Counted from the stretch's first letter, positions 1 through 7,682 are shown. The stretch is 14,935 nucleotides of DNA from a bacterium (GCA_021798435.1 JAJZGN010000024.1:1-14935), one strand, 5' to 3'. Numbers and translations: made by a program. The notes: generated from the sequence alone by a model not told the origin.

Positions 1-588
1 CGGCTAGTGGAACTATCCCAGCTGGCGGAGTTTGCTGAACAGGTGGCGCTGGTGGTCTGCAGCACCAGCAGTCAGGCCCGGGTTCTGACGGTCGCGGAGG
101 TGGCGGCGCTGCGGGGCCCGGGCGGCTGCCTCCTGATCCTCGACCTCGCCGTGCCGCGGGACGTGGAGCCGGAGGCCGGGGAGCTCGAGGGAGTGGAACT
201 CCTCGACCTCGACGACCTGGGCGAGGAGGTGGCCGCCAATCTGAGGGCTCGGGAGATGCACCGGCCGCAGGCGGAGCACGCGGTGGGGAGGGCGGTGGAG
301 GCGGTCTCCGAGGAGCTCGCGGGGCGGGAGGCCGCCCCCACCATCGCGAGGCTGGTGGATCGGGCCGAGGTGGTCAGGCGCGGCGAATTGCGCCGTGCCA
401 TGGCGAGGATGCCCCAGCTCGGGGATGCCGAGCGCCAGCAGCTGGAGCGCCTCACCCAGGCCATAGCCGCCAAGCTGATCCACCCCCCCATCGCCTTCCT
501 GCGGGAGAACGCCGACGACCCCGCGCGCCGGCGGATTGTGGAGGAGGTCTTCGACCTCTCGCCGGTGGACGACGGCGGCCCCCCTTGA
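1..588 (+). CDS. hemA: Glutamyl-tRNA reductase, C-terminal part (5' end cut by window edge)
   Basis: This enzyme reduces glutamyl-tRNA(Glu) to glutamate-1-semialdehyde with NADPH, the first committed step of the C5 heme pathway. The reading frame is open to base 1, so the catalytic N-terminal domain lies outside the window. About 195 residues are present of a family length near 420. Visible are the end of the NADPH-binding domain, with a CSTSSQ stretch and the family motif DLAVPRDVEP. After it comes the long helical dimerisation domain, with Arg/Glu-rich helices and the typical KLIHPPIAFLRE segment near the C-terminus. The stop TGA overlaps the proposed TTG start of hemC, so the two are probably translationally coupled. 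The next genes are hemC, hemD, hemB and hemL, which makes the identification very safe. A GTG at position 7 is only an internal codon. Confidence 0.95.
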   Translation, partial: RLVELSQLAEFAEQVALVVCSTSSQARVLTVAEVAALRGPGGCLLILDLAVPRDVEPEAGELEGVELLDLDDLGEEVAANLRAREMHRPQAEHAVGRAVEAVSEELAGREAAPTIARLVDRAEVVRRGELRRAMARMPQLGDAERQQLERLTQAIAAKLIHPPIAFLRENADDPARRRIVEEVFDLSPVDDGGPP

Positions 589-1466
589 TCGTGCTGGGCA
601 CCAGGGGAAGCCAACTGGCCCTGGTGCAGGCCCATCTGGTGGTGGCCGCCCTGCGCCGCCTCCCCTCAGCTCCCGAGGCCGTGGTGCGCGTGGTCCAGAG
701 CGACGGGGACCTGAGCCCAGACGCCAGCCTGACGGATCCGCAGGTGGACGGCTGGTTCACCTCCCGGCTGCAGCAGGAGCTCGCCGCCGGCTCGATCGAC
801 GCCGCGGTGCACAGCGCCAAGGACCTGCCCACCGCGACCCCTGCGGGTCTCACAGTTGCGGCCTACCTGGAGCGCGCGGATTTCCGTGACGTAGTGATCA
901 CCCGGGCCGGCGTCCCCTGGCTCCAGCTGCGCCCGGGGTGCCGCCTCGGGACCTCCTCGCCCCGTCGGACGGTCCAGCTGCGGGCGGTGCGACCCGACCT
1001 CAACTTCCCGAAGATCCGGGGCAACGTTCCCACCCGTCTCGGCCTGGTCGACCAGGGAGAGATGGATGGGGTGGTGGTCGCCGCGGCCGGCCTCCTCCGG
1101 CTGGGGCTGCTTGGCCGGGCCCAGCCCCTAGATCCCCATCGCGAGTGCACCCCGGCCGCCGGACAGGGCGCGATCGCGTTGGAGGCGCGGGCTGACAGCT
1201 GCTGGCTCCATGTGTTGGCTGCCCTCGACCACCCACCCACCCGACTCGCCGTGGAGGCCGAGCGGCGCCTTCTGGGGCGGATGGGGGGAGGCTGCCAGCT
1301 GGCGCTGGGGGCGCTCGCCGAGCCCATCCCGGCCGGCGGGTGGCTGGTCTCGGCCGCCTACTCGGCCGACGGCGCCGGCCTGCGTAGGGAGGCCGCCGTC
1401 GTCCCCGACCTCCTGGCCGCGGATGCCCTCGGCGAGCTGGTGGGAAGGCTGGGCGGCCCGGGGTGA
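585..1466 (+). CDS. hemC: Porphobilinogen deaminase (hydroxymethylbilane synthase)
   Basis: The enzyme joins four porphobilinogen molecules into linear hydroxymethylbilane in the cytoplasm, using a covalently bound dipyrromethane primer. The 293-residue product is close to the usual length (about 310). It opens with GTRGSQLAL. It carries AVHSAKDLP, with the catalytic Asp at about residue 80, and LGTSSPRR with the nearby RGNVPTRL, which supply the substrate-binding arginines. ECTPAAGQGAIALEAR follows at about 188-202. Cys237 in GGGCQLALG is the expected attachment site of the cofactor. The start chosen is TTG at 585, which overlaps the hemA stop by 4 nt. GTG at 591 is an in-frame alternative. 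There is no clear Shine-Dalgarno sequence, which fits coupling to hemA. The 3' end overlaps hemD by 4 nt (GTGA). Confidence 0.96.
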   Translation: MIVLGTRGSQLALVQAHLVVAALRRLPSAPEAVVRVVQSDGDLSPDASLTDPQVDGWFTSRLQQELAAGSIDAAVHSAKDLPTATPAGLTVAAYLERADFRDVVITRAGVPWLQLRPGCRLGTSSPRRTVQLRAVRPDLNFPKIRGNVPTRLGLVDQGEMDGVVVAAAGLLRLGLLGRAQPLDPHRECTPAAGQGAIALEARADSCWLHVLAALDHPPTRLAVEAERRLLGRMGGGCQLALGALAEPIPAGGWLVSAAYSADGAGLRREAAVVPDLLAADALGELVGRLGGPG

Positions 1467-2227
1467 GCCGCCTCAGCGGGGCCCGGGTCCTAGTTACCCG
1501 CCCGGAGCCGGAGGGGGGCGGCCTGGGCGCGTTGCTCCGGGCGGCCGGCGCCGAGCCGATCGCTCTCCCGGTCATCAGCCTCCTCCCGCTTCTCGGCGGA
1601 GCTGGGATGGAGGAATTGCGGGCCGGGGTGCGCTCGGGGCGCTACGACTTCATCGCCTTCACCAGCGCCAACGCGGTGCGGCTTCTGGGGGCGGAGTGCC
1701 CCGCCGGCTCGGGGACTGAGCTGTTCGCGATCGGGCCGGGGACCGCGGCTGCGGCCCGGGAGCTGGGCTGGACTCCGAGGCCCCTGCCCCAGGAGTACCT
1801 GGCGGAGTCCTTGGCGGAGGCGATGGTAGCTTCGGGTGTCCGCGGCCGCCGGGTTCTCCTACCCCGGGCCGAAGGGGCCCGGGACGTGCTCCCGAGGGCC
1901 CTCCAGGGCGCCGGGGCCGAGGTGACGGAGGTCGCGCTCTACCGTGCCGCGGCCGCCCGAGCCTCGGCCCCCCGGCTTCGCCGGTTGCTCATCGAAGCTC
2001 CCCCGGACTGGGTGACCTTCACCAGCTCCAGCACCGTCCGGGGCTACGCCGAGCTGGCTGAGGGGCGGGGGCTACCTCCCGCCTCGCTGGTGGCCTGTAT
2101 CGGCCCGGTCACCGCCAAAACGGCGGAGGCACTCGGCCCGGGGCCCGATGTGGTGGCCCGGGTCCACTCGCTGCCGGGCCTGGTGGCGGCGATGGAGGAG
2201 AGCCCAGTCAACGACAATAGCGGCTGA
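1463..2227 (+). CDS. hemD: Uroporphyrinogen-III synthase
   Basis: The enzyme closes hydroxymethylbilane to uroporphyrinogen III with inversion of ring D. The product is 254 residues, normal for the family, which is poorly conserved in sequence. Recognisable features are the N-terminal ARVLVTRPEPEGGGLGALL segment, FIAFTSANAVR at about 65-75 in the first lobe, the linker segment with GRRVLLPRAEGARDVLP, and VTFTSSSTVRGY followed by CIGPVTAKTAEALG in the second lobe. This is the usual two-lobed pattern. The GTG start overlaps the hemC stop by 4 nt, and the TGA stop lies one base before the hemB ATG. Both the position between hemC and hemB and the motifs support the call. No fusion to a uroporphyrinogen methyltransferase is present. 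Confidence 0.93.
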   Translation: MSRLSGARVLVTRPEPEGGGLGALLRAAGAEPIALPVISLLPLLGGAGMEELRAGVRSGRYDFIAFTSANAVRLLGAECPAGSGTELFAIGPGTAAAARELGWTPRPLPQEYLAESLAEAMVASGVRGRRVLLPRAEGARDVLPRALQGAGAEVTEVALYRAAAARASAPRLRRLLIEAPPDWVTFTSSSTVRGYAELAEGRGLPPASLVACIGPVTAKTAEALGPGPDVVARVHSLPGLVAAMEESPVNDNSG

Positions 2228-2228
2228 G

Positions 2229-3215
2229 ATGTCCTTTCCAGACGACCGCCCTCGCCGACTTCGCCGCACCCCGGCCCTGCGCCGGCTGGTGCGTGAGACG
2301 CACCTGAGGGCTGACCAGCTGCTGCTTCCCTGCTTCGTGGCTGAGGGGTTGCAGGGGCGGAGGGCGATCTCCACGATGCCTGGCGTCTACCAGGAGACAT
2401 GGGACAGCCTCATGGCCCTCGCCACCGAGGCCGTCGAGGTCGGGCTGGCCGGTCTGGTCCTGTTTGGAGTACCGGAGCGCAAGGACGATGTGGGGTCCTC
2501 GGCCTGGGATGACCAGGGCGTCGTCCAGGTGGCGCTCCGGCGGCTGCGGTCCGAGTTCGGGGACCGGCTGCTGCTGGTGGCGGACAACTGTCTGGACGAG
2601 TACACAGTTCATGGCCACTGCGGCGTCCTGAATGGTGACGGAGAGGTCGACAACGATCGCACCCTTGAGCTCTACCAGCGAGTTGCCCTGAGCCAGGCGG
2701 CAGCCGGGGCCGACGTCATCGCCCCCTCGGGGATGATGGATGGCCAGGTAGGAGCGATCCGGGAGGCGCTGGACTCCTCAGGGCAGGCCTCGGTGCTGAT
2801 CCTGGCCTACGCCGCCAAGTTCGCCTCATGCTTCTACGGCCCCTTCCGCGAGGCCGCAGACTGTGCCCCCCAGTTCGGAGATCGGCGGGGCTACCAGATG
2901 GATCCCGCCAACCGCCGGGAGGCGGTGCGGGAGCTTGAGCTGGATCTGCTGGAAGGGGCCGACATCCTCATGGTCAAGCCCGGCCTGAGCTACCTGGACC
3001 TGGTCCGGGAGGCCAGGGACCATTTCGACGCCCCGCTGGCGTGCTTCTCGGTTTCCGGGGAGTACGCCATGTTGCACGCGGCGGCCGCCATAGGTGCCCT
3101 CGACCTCCGCCAGGCGGTCATGGAGTCGCACCTCTCCATGCGCCGGGCAGGTGCGGACGTGATCTTGACCTACTTCGCCCGTGAGATCAGCCGTTGGCTC
3201 AGGGAGGACGGGTGA
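2229..3215 (+). CDS. hemB: Delta-aminolevulinic acid dehydratase (porphobilinogen synthase)
   Basis: The enzyme condenses two 5-aminolevulinate molecules into porphobilinogen. The product is 328 residues from the ATG at 2229, one base after the hemD stop. The frame extends further upstream, but that part lies inside hemD and lacks family similarity. Family features include the N-terminal RRLRRTPALRRLVRET, TMPGVYQ, and IAPSGMMDGQVGAIR. The two Schiff-base lysines are Lys197 in YAAKFASCFYGPFR and Lys250 in LMVKPG. The metal-site segment reads NCLDEYTVHGHC, with Cys121, Asp123 and Cys131. It therefore has two of the three cysteines of the classical zinc form, with Asp at the middle position. The stop codon shares one base with the next ATG (TGATG), so the downstream isomerase gene is probably coupled. 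Confidence 0.96.
   Translation: MSFPDDRPRRLRRTPALRRLVRETHLRADQLLLPCFVAEGLQGRRAISTMPGVYQETWDSLMALATEAVEVGLAGLVLFGVPERKDDVGSSAWDDQGVVQVALRRLRSEFGDRLLLVADNCLDEYTVHGHCGVLNGDGEVDNDRTLELYQRVALSQAAAGADVIAPSGMMDGQVGAIREALDSSGQASVLILAYAAKFASCFYGPFREAADCAPQFGDRRGYQMDPANRREAVRELELDLLEGADILMVKPGLSYLDLVREARDHFDAPLACFSVSGEYAMLHAAAAIGALDLRQAVMESHLSMRRAGADVILTYFAREISRWLREDG
3201..3207 (+). promoter_or_regulatory. Ribosome binding site of the prolyl isomerase gene
   Basis: AGGGAGG lies inside the 3' end of hemB, 7 nt before the ATG at 3215. It is one of the better Shine-Dalgarno matches in the heme operon. It decides the start at 3215 (or the GTG at 3212) over the TTG at 3194 in the same frame, which lies upstream of it. 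Confidence 0.7.
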
Positions 3216-3901
3216 TGCCCCCCCAGCTCCGCCGTCCCCTGGCCTTCGCGCTCGCCGCGGCGGTCGTGGTCGCCTTGGGCGCGGTCGCCTTCTTCGTCAA
3301 TGTCGGAGCCCACAGGGAGGTCACCCCGGTGTCCACAGCAGATTGCCAGCAGGCCCAGTTCGGTTCCCCTCTGGAGCCCCTCGGCCAGCCCTCGAACCCG
3401 CGCCAATACCCCGCGGCCCCGCCGATGACCATCGACGTCCACCGGCTCTACGAGGCCACGATCACCGTCCCCGAGGGGGAGATCGTCGTCTGCCTGGTCC
3501 CCAGCTGGTCGCCGCTGACCGTGAACGTGTTCGTCACCCTGGCGCGCAACCACTTCTTCGACGGGCTCAAGTGGGCCCGGGATCCGAGCACCGCCCCCGG
3601 CGGCCCGGTAATCCAGGGCGGCAGTCCCCACGACAACCTCGCCGGGGGGCCGGGGTTCCAGTTCCGCAGCGAACCGGTTGACTCCCCGATGTACAGCAAG
3701 GGCGCCTACCAGCCCGGCGCCGTGGCGATGGCCAACGCGGGGGCCAATACCAACGGCAGCCAGTTCTTCATCACCCTGTCGCCCTTCACCCTTCCCCCCA
3801 GCTACAACCTGTTCGGGGAAGTCGTTTCGGGGCTCAAGGTCGCCCAGAGGGTCCGCCGGGGCGACCCGATGCGGATCAGCGTCCGGGAGCAGCTGCCCTG
3901 A
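3215..3901 (+). CDS. Membrane-anchored cyclophilin-type peptidyl-prolyl cis-trans isomerase
   Basis: This is predicted to catalyse cis-trans isomerisation of prolyl bonds outside the cytoplasmic membrane. The 228-residue product starts with a short basic N-terminus and one hydrophobic segment (about 8-31). No lipobox or obvious cleavage site is seen, so it is probably an N-terminal anchor. A variable stretch of about 60 residues follows, then a cyclophilin domain with TVNVFVTLARNHFFDG, PVIQGGSP, the signature MANAGANTNGSQFFITLS and NLFGEV. The Arg of the cyclophilin FHR motif seems preserved (WAR), while the Phe of the PGF segment is replaced. Activity is therefore likely but unproven. The start overlaps the hemB stop (TGATG). 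Its place between hemB and hemL implies co-expression with heme synthesis. The client is unknown. Confidence 0.9.
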   Translation: MPPQLRRPLAFALAAAVVVALGAVAFFVNVGAHREVTPVSTADCQQAQFGSPLEPLGQPSNPRQYPAAPPMTIDVHRLYEATITVPEGEIVVCLVPSWSPLTVNVFVTLARNHFFDGLKWARDPSTAPGGPVIQGGSPHDNLAGGPGFQFRSEPVDSPMYSKGAYQPGAVAMANAGANTNGSQFFITLSPFTLPPSYNLFGEVVSGLKVAQRVRRGDPMRISVREQLP

Positions 3902-3912
3902 GCGCTGGGGGA

Positions 3913-5199
3913 TTGCGGCTGGACCGCTCCCTCGGGGCCATGGAGCGGGCCCAGCGGGTGATGCCCGGAGGGGTGAACAGCCCGGTACGCTCGTTTCGAG
4001 GGGTGGGGGGCTCCCCTCCCTTCTTCGCCTCCGCCAGTGGCCCCTACCTCGTGGATCTGGACGGCAACCGCTACCTGGACATGGTCCTCGCCTACGGGCC
4101 CCTCATCCTGGGGCACCTCCCTCGCGCGGTCGTGGAGGCGCTGCGCGGCCAGCTCTCCCGGGCGGAGGCGCTGGGCGGACCCTCCGAACTCGAGGTGGAA
4201 CTCGCCGAGGAGGTGGCCCAGCGCATGCCGGCCGTGGAGATGCTCCGGCTCACCAGCAGCGGCACCGAGGCGGCCATGGGAGCCGTGCGTCTGGCCCGGG
4301 CGGCGACGGGTCGCGACCTGATCCTGAAATTCGACGGCTGCTACCACGGCCACGCGGACTCCCTGCTCGCCGCGGCCGGATCGGGCGTGGCGACCCTCGC
4401 CATCCCCGGCTCCCCGGGGGTGCCACCAGGAACGGTGGCTGACACCCTGGTCGCCTCCTTCAACGACCTGGAAGGGGTGGCCGAGCTGTTCAGGGAACAC
4501 GGGGACCGGGTGGCGGCGGTGATCGTGGAGCCGGTGGCCGGCAACATGGGGGTGGTGCCTCCTGAGCCAGGATTCCTGGAGGGACTGCGCGACCTCACCA
4601 GCGGGCATGGCGCCCTGCTCATCCTCGACGAGGTCATGACCGGATTCCGGGTGGCCCGCGGCGGCGCCCAGGAGCGCTACCGCGTCACCCCTGACCTCAC
4701 CTGTCTCGGTAAGGTGATGGGAGGGGGACTGCCGGTGGGGGCCTTCGGCGGCCGAGCGGCCCTGATGGGCCAGCTGGCCCCGGCCGGGCCCGTCTATCAA
4801 GCCGGCACCCTGAGCGGCAACCCGCTCGCCGTGACCGCGGGGCTGGCCACCTTGCGCCAGCTGCACTCCCAGCTCCCCTACCAGCGCCTGGAGGAGATGG
4901 GCGCCCGGCTGGAGGAGGGGATTTTGGCTGCGGCCCGGCGGCTCGGCGTGCCCCTGCGGGTCAACCGGGTGGGGTCCATGCTGACCTTCTTCTTCTCCGA
5001 GCTGCCGGTCCGCGACTACGCCTCCGCCCGCGCCAGCGACCTGAACCGGTTCTCTGCAGTGCACCGGGGACTGCTGGAGCGGGGAGTGTTCTGGCCGCCA
5101 TCCCAGTTCGAGGCCGGCTTCCTCTCCCTCGCCCACACCGACCAGGACCTGGAGCATCTCCTCGAGGCCTTCTCGGCGGCGCTCTCGGCCGCGGCCTGA
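3913..5199 (+). CDS. hemL: Glutamate-1-semialdehyde 2,1-aminomutase
   Basis: This PLP enzyme converts glutamate-1-semialdehyde, the HemA product, to 5-aminolevulinate. The product is 428 residues, the normal length. It shows AQRVMPGGVNSPVRSF at the N-terminus, LTSSGTEAAMGAVRLAR at about 114-130, DGCYHGHADSLL, ILDEVMTGFRVA, and LTCLGKVMGGGLPVGAFGG with the PLP-binding Lys267. AGTLSGNPLA follows. A TTG start at 3913 is chosen because the nine residues before the first ATG codon (3940) align with the usual RSxxLFERAQ lead-in. ATG 3940 is the alternative. A G-rich stretch directly abuts the TTG and is a poor ribosome site. The gene follows the isomerase by 11 nt and is the last of the heme operon here. 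A GC-rich hairpin follows. Confidence 0.96.
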   Translation: MRLDRSLGAMERAQRVMPGGVNSPVRSFRGVGGSPPFFASASGPYLVDLDGNRYLDMVLAYGPLILGHLPRAVVEALRGQLSRAEALGGPSELEVELAEEVAQRMPAVEMLRLTSSGTEAAMGAVRLARAATGRDLILKFDGCYHGHADSLLAAAGSGVATLAIPGSPGVPPGTVADTLVASFNDLEGVAELFREHGDRVAAVIVEPVAGNMGVVPPEPGFLEGLRDLTSGHGALLILDEVMTGFRVARGGAQERYRVTPDLTCLGKVMGGGLPVGAFGGRAALMGQLAPAGPVYQAGTLSGNPLAVTAGLATLRQLHSQLPYQRLEEMGARLEEGILAAARRLGVPLRVNRVGSMLTFFFSELPVRDYASARASDLNRFSAVHRGLLERGVFWPPSQFEAGFLSLAHTDQDLEHLLEAFSAALSAAA

Positions 5200-5227
5200 C
5201 CTCCGGGCCCGCGGGCCGGCTCGGAGG
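5200..5227 (+). terminator. Possible terminator after hemL
   Basis: Immediately after the hemL stop, CCTCCG (5200-5205) pairs with CGGAGG (5222-5227). Between them is a perfect 12-base palindrome, GGCCCGCGGGCC (5206-5217). No T-tract follows, so this is not a textbook intrinsic terminator. Its position, just after the last heme gene and just before a promoter, suggests it separates the two operons. Confidence 0.45.
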
Positions 5228-5244
5228 GGGGCCAATTCGGCCGG

Positions 5245-5253
5245 TGCTATACT
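5245..5253 (+). promoter_or_regulatory. Extended -10 promoter for tatA-tatC-rph-rdgB
   Basis: TGC followed by TATACT (hexamer 5248-5253) matches an extended -10 element. It stands out in very GC-rich surroundings. No TTGACA-like -35 is visible 16-18 nt upstream, where the sequence is G-rich. Transcription would start near 5260, giving a leader of about 36 nt that contains the tatA ribosome site. Confidence 0.55.
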
Positions 5254-5281
5254 CCGGGCGCCGTCGCCGGAGTTCCCCGAT

Positions 5282-5286
5282 AGGAG
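5282..5286 (+). promoter_or_regulatory. Ribosome binding site of tatA
   Basis: AGGAG sits 9 nt before the TTG at 5296. It supports this TTG as the true start of tatA, in agreement with the expected short TatA N-terminus. Confidence 0.65.
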
Positions 5287-5295
5287 CTAGTCGAG

Positions 5296-5538
5296 TTGGT
5301 AGACCACTGGCCGCTGATCCTGCTGGTGCTGTTGGTCGCGCTGGTCATCTTCGGCCCCAAGCGGCTCCCCGAGCTGGGGCAGTCCCTGGGCCGGGCCATC
5401 AACGAGTTCCGCCATGCCTCCCAATCGGCGCTGGGGGATCCGCCCTCGAGCCCGCCGCAGCCCGGCTCCCAGGACGGCCCGTCCAGCCCCCCGCCTCCCG
5501 TGGGAGCGGCTCCAGGGCCCACCGACCGGGCCAACTGA
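5296..5538 (+). CDS. tatA: Twin-arginine translocase subunit TatA
   Basis: TatA oligomerises to form the passage for folded proteins through the cytoplasmic membrane. The 80-residue product has the standard layout. A short polar N-terminus (VDHWP) is followed by one transmembrane helix (about 6-19), the hinge FGPKRLPELG at 19-28 and an amphipathic helix (about 29-43). The soluble tail is rich in Pro, Ser and Gly. TatA, TatB and TatE are hard to separate by sequence. The FGPKRLPELG hinge and the immediate neighbour tatC favour TatA, and no separate tatB is seen here. The start is TTG with a good ribosome site. tatC begins 14 nt after the stop. An extended -10 promoter lies 43 nt upstream of the start. 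Confidence 0.93.
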   Translation: MVDHWPLILLVLLVALVIFGPKRLPELGQSLGRAINEFRHASQSALGDPPSSPPQPGSQDGPSSPPPPVGAAPGPTDRAN

Positions 5539-5552
5539 GCGAGTCCTAGCTG

Positions 5553-6344
5553 GTGGCGGTGCGCCGGCTGAGCGGCTGGCGCAGCGGGCCGGCGCTCGGG
5601 GAACCGATTCCAGGCGACGGTCGGCAGCTCACCCTGGTGGAGCACCTGGAGGAGCTGCGCCGGGCCATCATCATCTCCCTCATCGCCTGGGGGCTGGCGA
5701 CCGCCCTGGCCTTCACCTTCAACCAGCCCCTGATCGCCATCCTGGAGCGACCCCTCCGGCTGGCCCTCCTGCGCACCCACTCACCGTTCGGCCAGAAGGT
5801 GGTGGTCACGAGCCCCATCCAGGGGCTCGCCATCCCCTTCGAGGTGGCGGCAGTGGCGGGGGTGATCCTGGCCCTGCCGGTCATCGTCTGGCAGCTCTGG
5901 CGGTTCGTGGCCCCGGGGCTGAGGGAACGGGAGCGGCAGCTGGCCTTCCCCTTCGTGTTCGGGACCCTTGTCTTCTTCGCCCTGGGCGCGGTCTTCGCCT
6001 ACTTCGTCCTTCCCATCGGCCTTTCGTTCCTGGCCACCTTCCTCGGCGGCAACGCCATCTACCTGCCCGACCTCTCCGCCTACCTCTCCTTCCTGTCCCT
6101 GGTGGTGCTGGTCTTCGGGGTTACCTTCGAGCTGCCCGTCGCCCTCAGCCTCCTCGCCGCGGTGGGGCTTCTGGGCAGCCAGCGACTCTCCAGATGGCGG
6201 AAGGCAGCCTACTTCGTCATCATCCTGGTGGCTCTGGTGGTAACTCCGGGCGCCGACCCCTTCACTCCGACCTTCCTCTCGGTGGCCCTGATCCTCCTCT
6301 ACGAGGGGAGCATCCTCTTCATCCGGGGGTTCCTACACCGCTGA
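5553..6344 (+). CDS. tatC: Sec-independent protein translocase TatC
   Basis: TatC is the receptor that binds twin-arginine signal peptides in the membrane. The product is 263 residues, slightly longer than many because of a polar N-terminus of about 25 residues. The family marker LVEHLEELRR follows, with the conserved Glu used in signal-peptide recognition. Six hydrophobic segments can be seen. Other conserved stretches are SPIQGL, PVIVWQLWRFVAPGLRERER before the third helix, GVTFELPVAL and VVTPGADPFTPTFLSVALILLYE. The GTG start at 5553 lacks a clear ribosome site and is probably coupled to tatA, 14 nt upstream. The stop overlaps the rph ATG (TGATG). Exported substrates are not evident among the neighbours, although the lipoprotein gene further right has an arginine-rich signal peptide. 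Confidence 0.96.
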   Translation: MAVRRLSGWRSGPALGEPIPGDGRQLTLVEHLEELRRAIIISLIAWGLATALAFTFNQPLIAILERPLRLALLRTHSPFGQKVVVTSPIQGLAIPFEVAAVAGVILALPVIVWQLWRFVAPGLRERERQLAFPFVFGTLVFFALGAVFAYFVLPIGLSFLATFLGGNAIYLPDLSAYLSFLSLVVLVFGVTFELPVALSLLAAVGLLGSQRLSRWRKAAYFVIILVALVVTPGADPFTPTFLSVALILLYEGSILFIRGFLHR

Positions 6345-7060
6345 TGGCCCGCCATGACGGCCGCCTCCCTGACCAGCTCCGTCCGCTCACCATCCAGACC
6401 GCGCTCGGCGGGTGGGCGGAGGGCGAGGCGCTGATCACCCTCGGCTCCACCCGGGTGCTCTGCACCGCCACCCTGGAGGAGCGGGTGCCGCCCCATCGCC
6501 GGGGGAGCAGGTCGGGCTGGGTGACGGCGGAGTACGCCATGCTGCCCAGGGCCACCCCCGAGCGGACGCCCCGGGAGCGCAACCGGGTCGACGGACGCTC
6601 CCAGGAGATCCAGCGCCTCGTGGCGCGCAGCCTGCGCGCCGCCGTGGACCTGCGGCTGCTCGGGGAGAGGACTGTGATCGTGGACTGCGATGTGCTCCAG
6701 GCGGACGGCGGCACCCGCACCGCCGCCATCTCCGGGGGCTGGGTGGCGCTCCAGCTGGCCTGCCGCCGGCTCCGGGCCGCGGGGATGGTGGCCCAGGACC
6801 CGGTCCGGCGCCAGGTGGCCGCGGTCAGCGTGGGGGTGGTCGACGGGGAGCCGGTCCTTGACCTCGACTATCCAGAGGACAGCCGGGCGGACACTGACAT
6901 GAATCTGGTGATGAACTCCGACCTGCAACTGGTCGAGGTGCAGGGCACCGCGGAGGGCGCTGCACTCGACCCCGGTCTGCTGCCGCGGCTGCTGGCCCTC
7001 GGACAGGTCGGGGTGGGCGCCATCCTGGCGGCGCAGCGGGAGGTCGTGGGAGACGATTGA
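6344..7060 (+). CDS. rph: Ribonuclease PH
   Basis: RNase PH is a phosphate-dependent 3'-5' exoribonuclease that trims tRNA 3' ends. The product is 238 residues, normal for the family. Key signs are the TLGSTRVLCTATLEERVP strand pair, GWVTAEYAMLPRATPERTPRE, and VDGRSQEIQRLVARSLRAAVDL with Arg85 equivalent to the phosphate-site Arg86 of E. coli. DCDVLQADGGTRTAAISGG contains Thr124 and Arg125, and LDLDYPEDSRADTDMN contains the conserved acidic residues. The frame is open upstream over tatC, but the ATG at 6344 overlaps the tatC stop and gives the standard N-terminus (RLPDQLRPLTIQ). The rdgB gene begins 2 nt after the TGA. The rph-rdgB pair is a common bacterial arrangement, and a tRNA gene follows directly. 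Confidence 0.97.
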   Translation: MARHDGRLPDQLRPLTIQTALGGWAEGEALITLGSTRVLCTATLEERVPPHRRGSRSGWVTAEYAMLPRATPERTPRERNRVDGRSQEIQRLVARSLRAAVDLRLLGERTVIVDCDVLQADGGTRTAAISGGWVALQLACRRLRAAGMVAQDPVRRQVAAVSVGVVDGEPVLDLDYPEDSRADTDMNLVMNSDLQLVEVQGTAEGAALDPGLLPRLLALGQVGVGAILAAQREVVGDD

Positions 7061-7061
7061 G

Positions 7062-7682
7062 ATGAGGCTGGCGACCGTGGTGGTGGCCAGCCGCAACCCC
7101 GGCAAAGTGGCGGAGTTCCGCCGTCTCCTCGCGCCCGCTGGCTGGCGGCTGCTCTCCCTGGAGCAGGCACCTCAGGGAAGCGCCACGAGTTGGGAGGAGG
7201 ATGAGGAGACCTACCTCGGCAACGCGATGGTAAAGGCGGTGGCCGCCGCCACCTCAACTCGGCTGGCCTCGCTCGGTGACGACAGCGGCGTTGAGGTGAA
7301 GGCGCTGGGCGGCTGGCCGGGGCTGCGCACCGCCCGCTGGCTGGGCGAGGGCGCGACCGCGCCGCAGCTTCGCGAGGGGATGCAGCGACGGGTGGCCGAT
7401 CTCCCGGAGGATCGGCGCCAGGCGGCCTTCGTGTGCGCCCTGGCGCTGGCGGTCCCGAAGGCCGAAGGTGGCCTTGAGACTCTGACCGCCGAGGCACGGG
7501 TGGAGGGGTTGCTGCTCCCCCGGCCCCGGGGCCTAGCCGGCTTCGGGTACGACCCCATCTTCATCCCAAGCGGCGAGACCCGGACCATGGCGGAGCTGGA
7601 CCCGGCGGAGAAGGACTTCCACAGCCACAGGGGGCGGGCGGTTCGCGAACTGCTCCGGGCCCTCGAGGCAACTACTCCCTGA
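7062..7682 (+). CDS. rdgB: Non-canonical purine NTP pyrophosphatase (RdgB/HAM1 family)
   Basis: This enzyme hydrolyses dITP, ITP and XTP to monophosphates and so keeps deaminated purines out of DNA and RNA. The product is 206 residues, the usual length. It begins with VVVASRNPGKVAEFRRLL, the nucleotide-binding SxNxxK motif at 10-15. EETYLGNAMVKA follows at 48-59. The metal/catalytic segment GDDSGVEVKALGGWPGL includes Asp73 and Asp74. GFGYDPIF is at 160-167 and HSHRGRAVREL at 187-197. The ATG at 7062 has GGAG 9 nt upstream, inside the rph end. It is the last protein gene of the tat-rph cluster. A small GC hairpin (7690-7703) and a tRNA-Pro follow within 36 nt. Confidence 0.96.
   Translation: MRLATVVVASRNPGKVAEFRRLLAPAGWRLLSLEQAPQGSATSWEEDEETYLGNAMVKAVAAATSTRLASLGDDSGVEVKALGGWPGLRTARWLGEGATAPQLREGMQRRVADLPEDRRQAAFVCALALAVPKAEGGLETLTAEARVEGLLLPRPRGLAGFGYDPIFIPSGETRTMAELDPAEKDFHSHRGRAVRELLRALEATTP

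Noticed and set aside
3802..5235. 477-codon minus-strand open frame opposite hemL
   Set aside because: It is the complement of the well-supported hemL gene. Long antisense frames are expected in DNA this GC-rich, and the product is rich in His, Gly and Arg with no family features.
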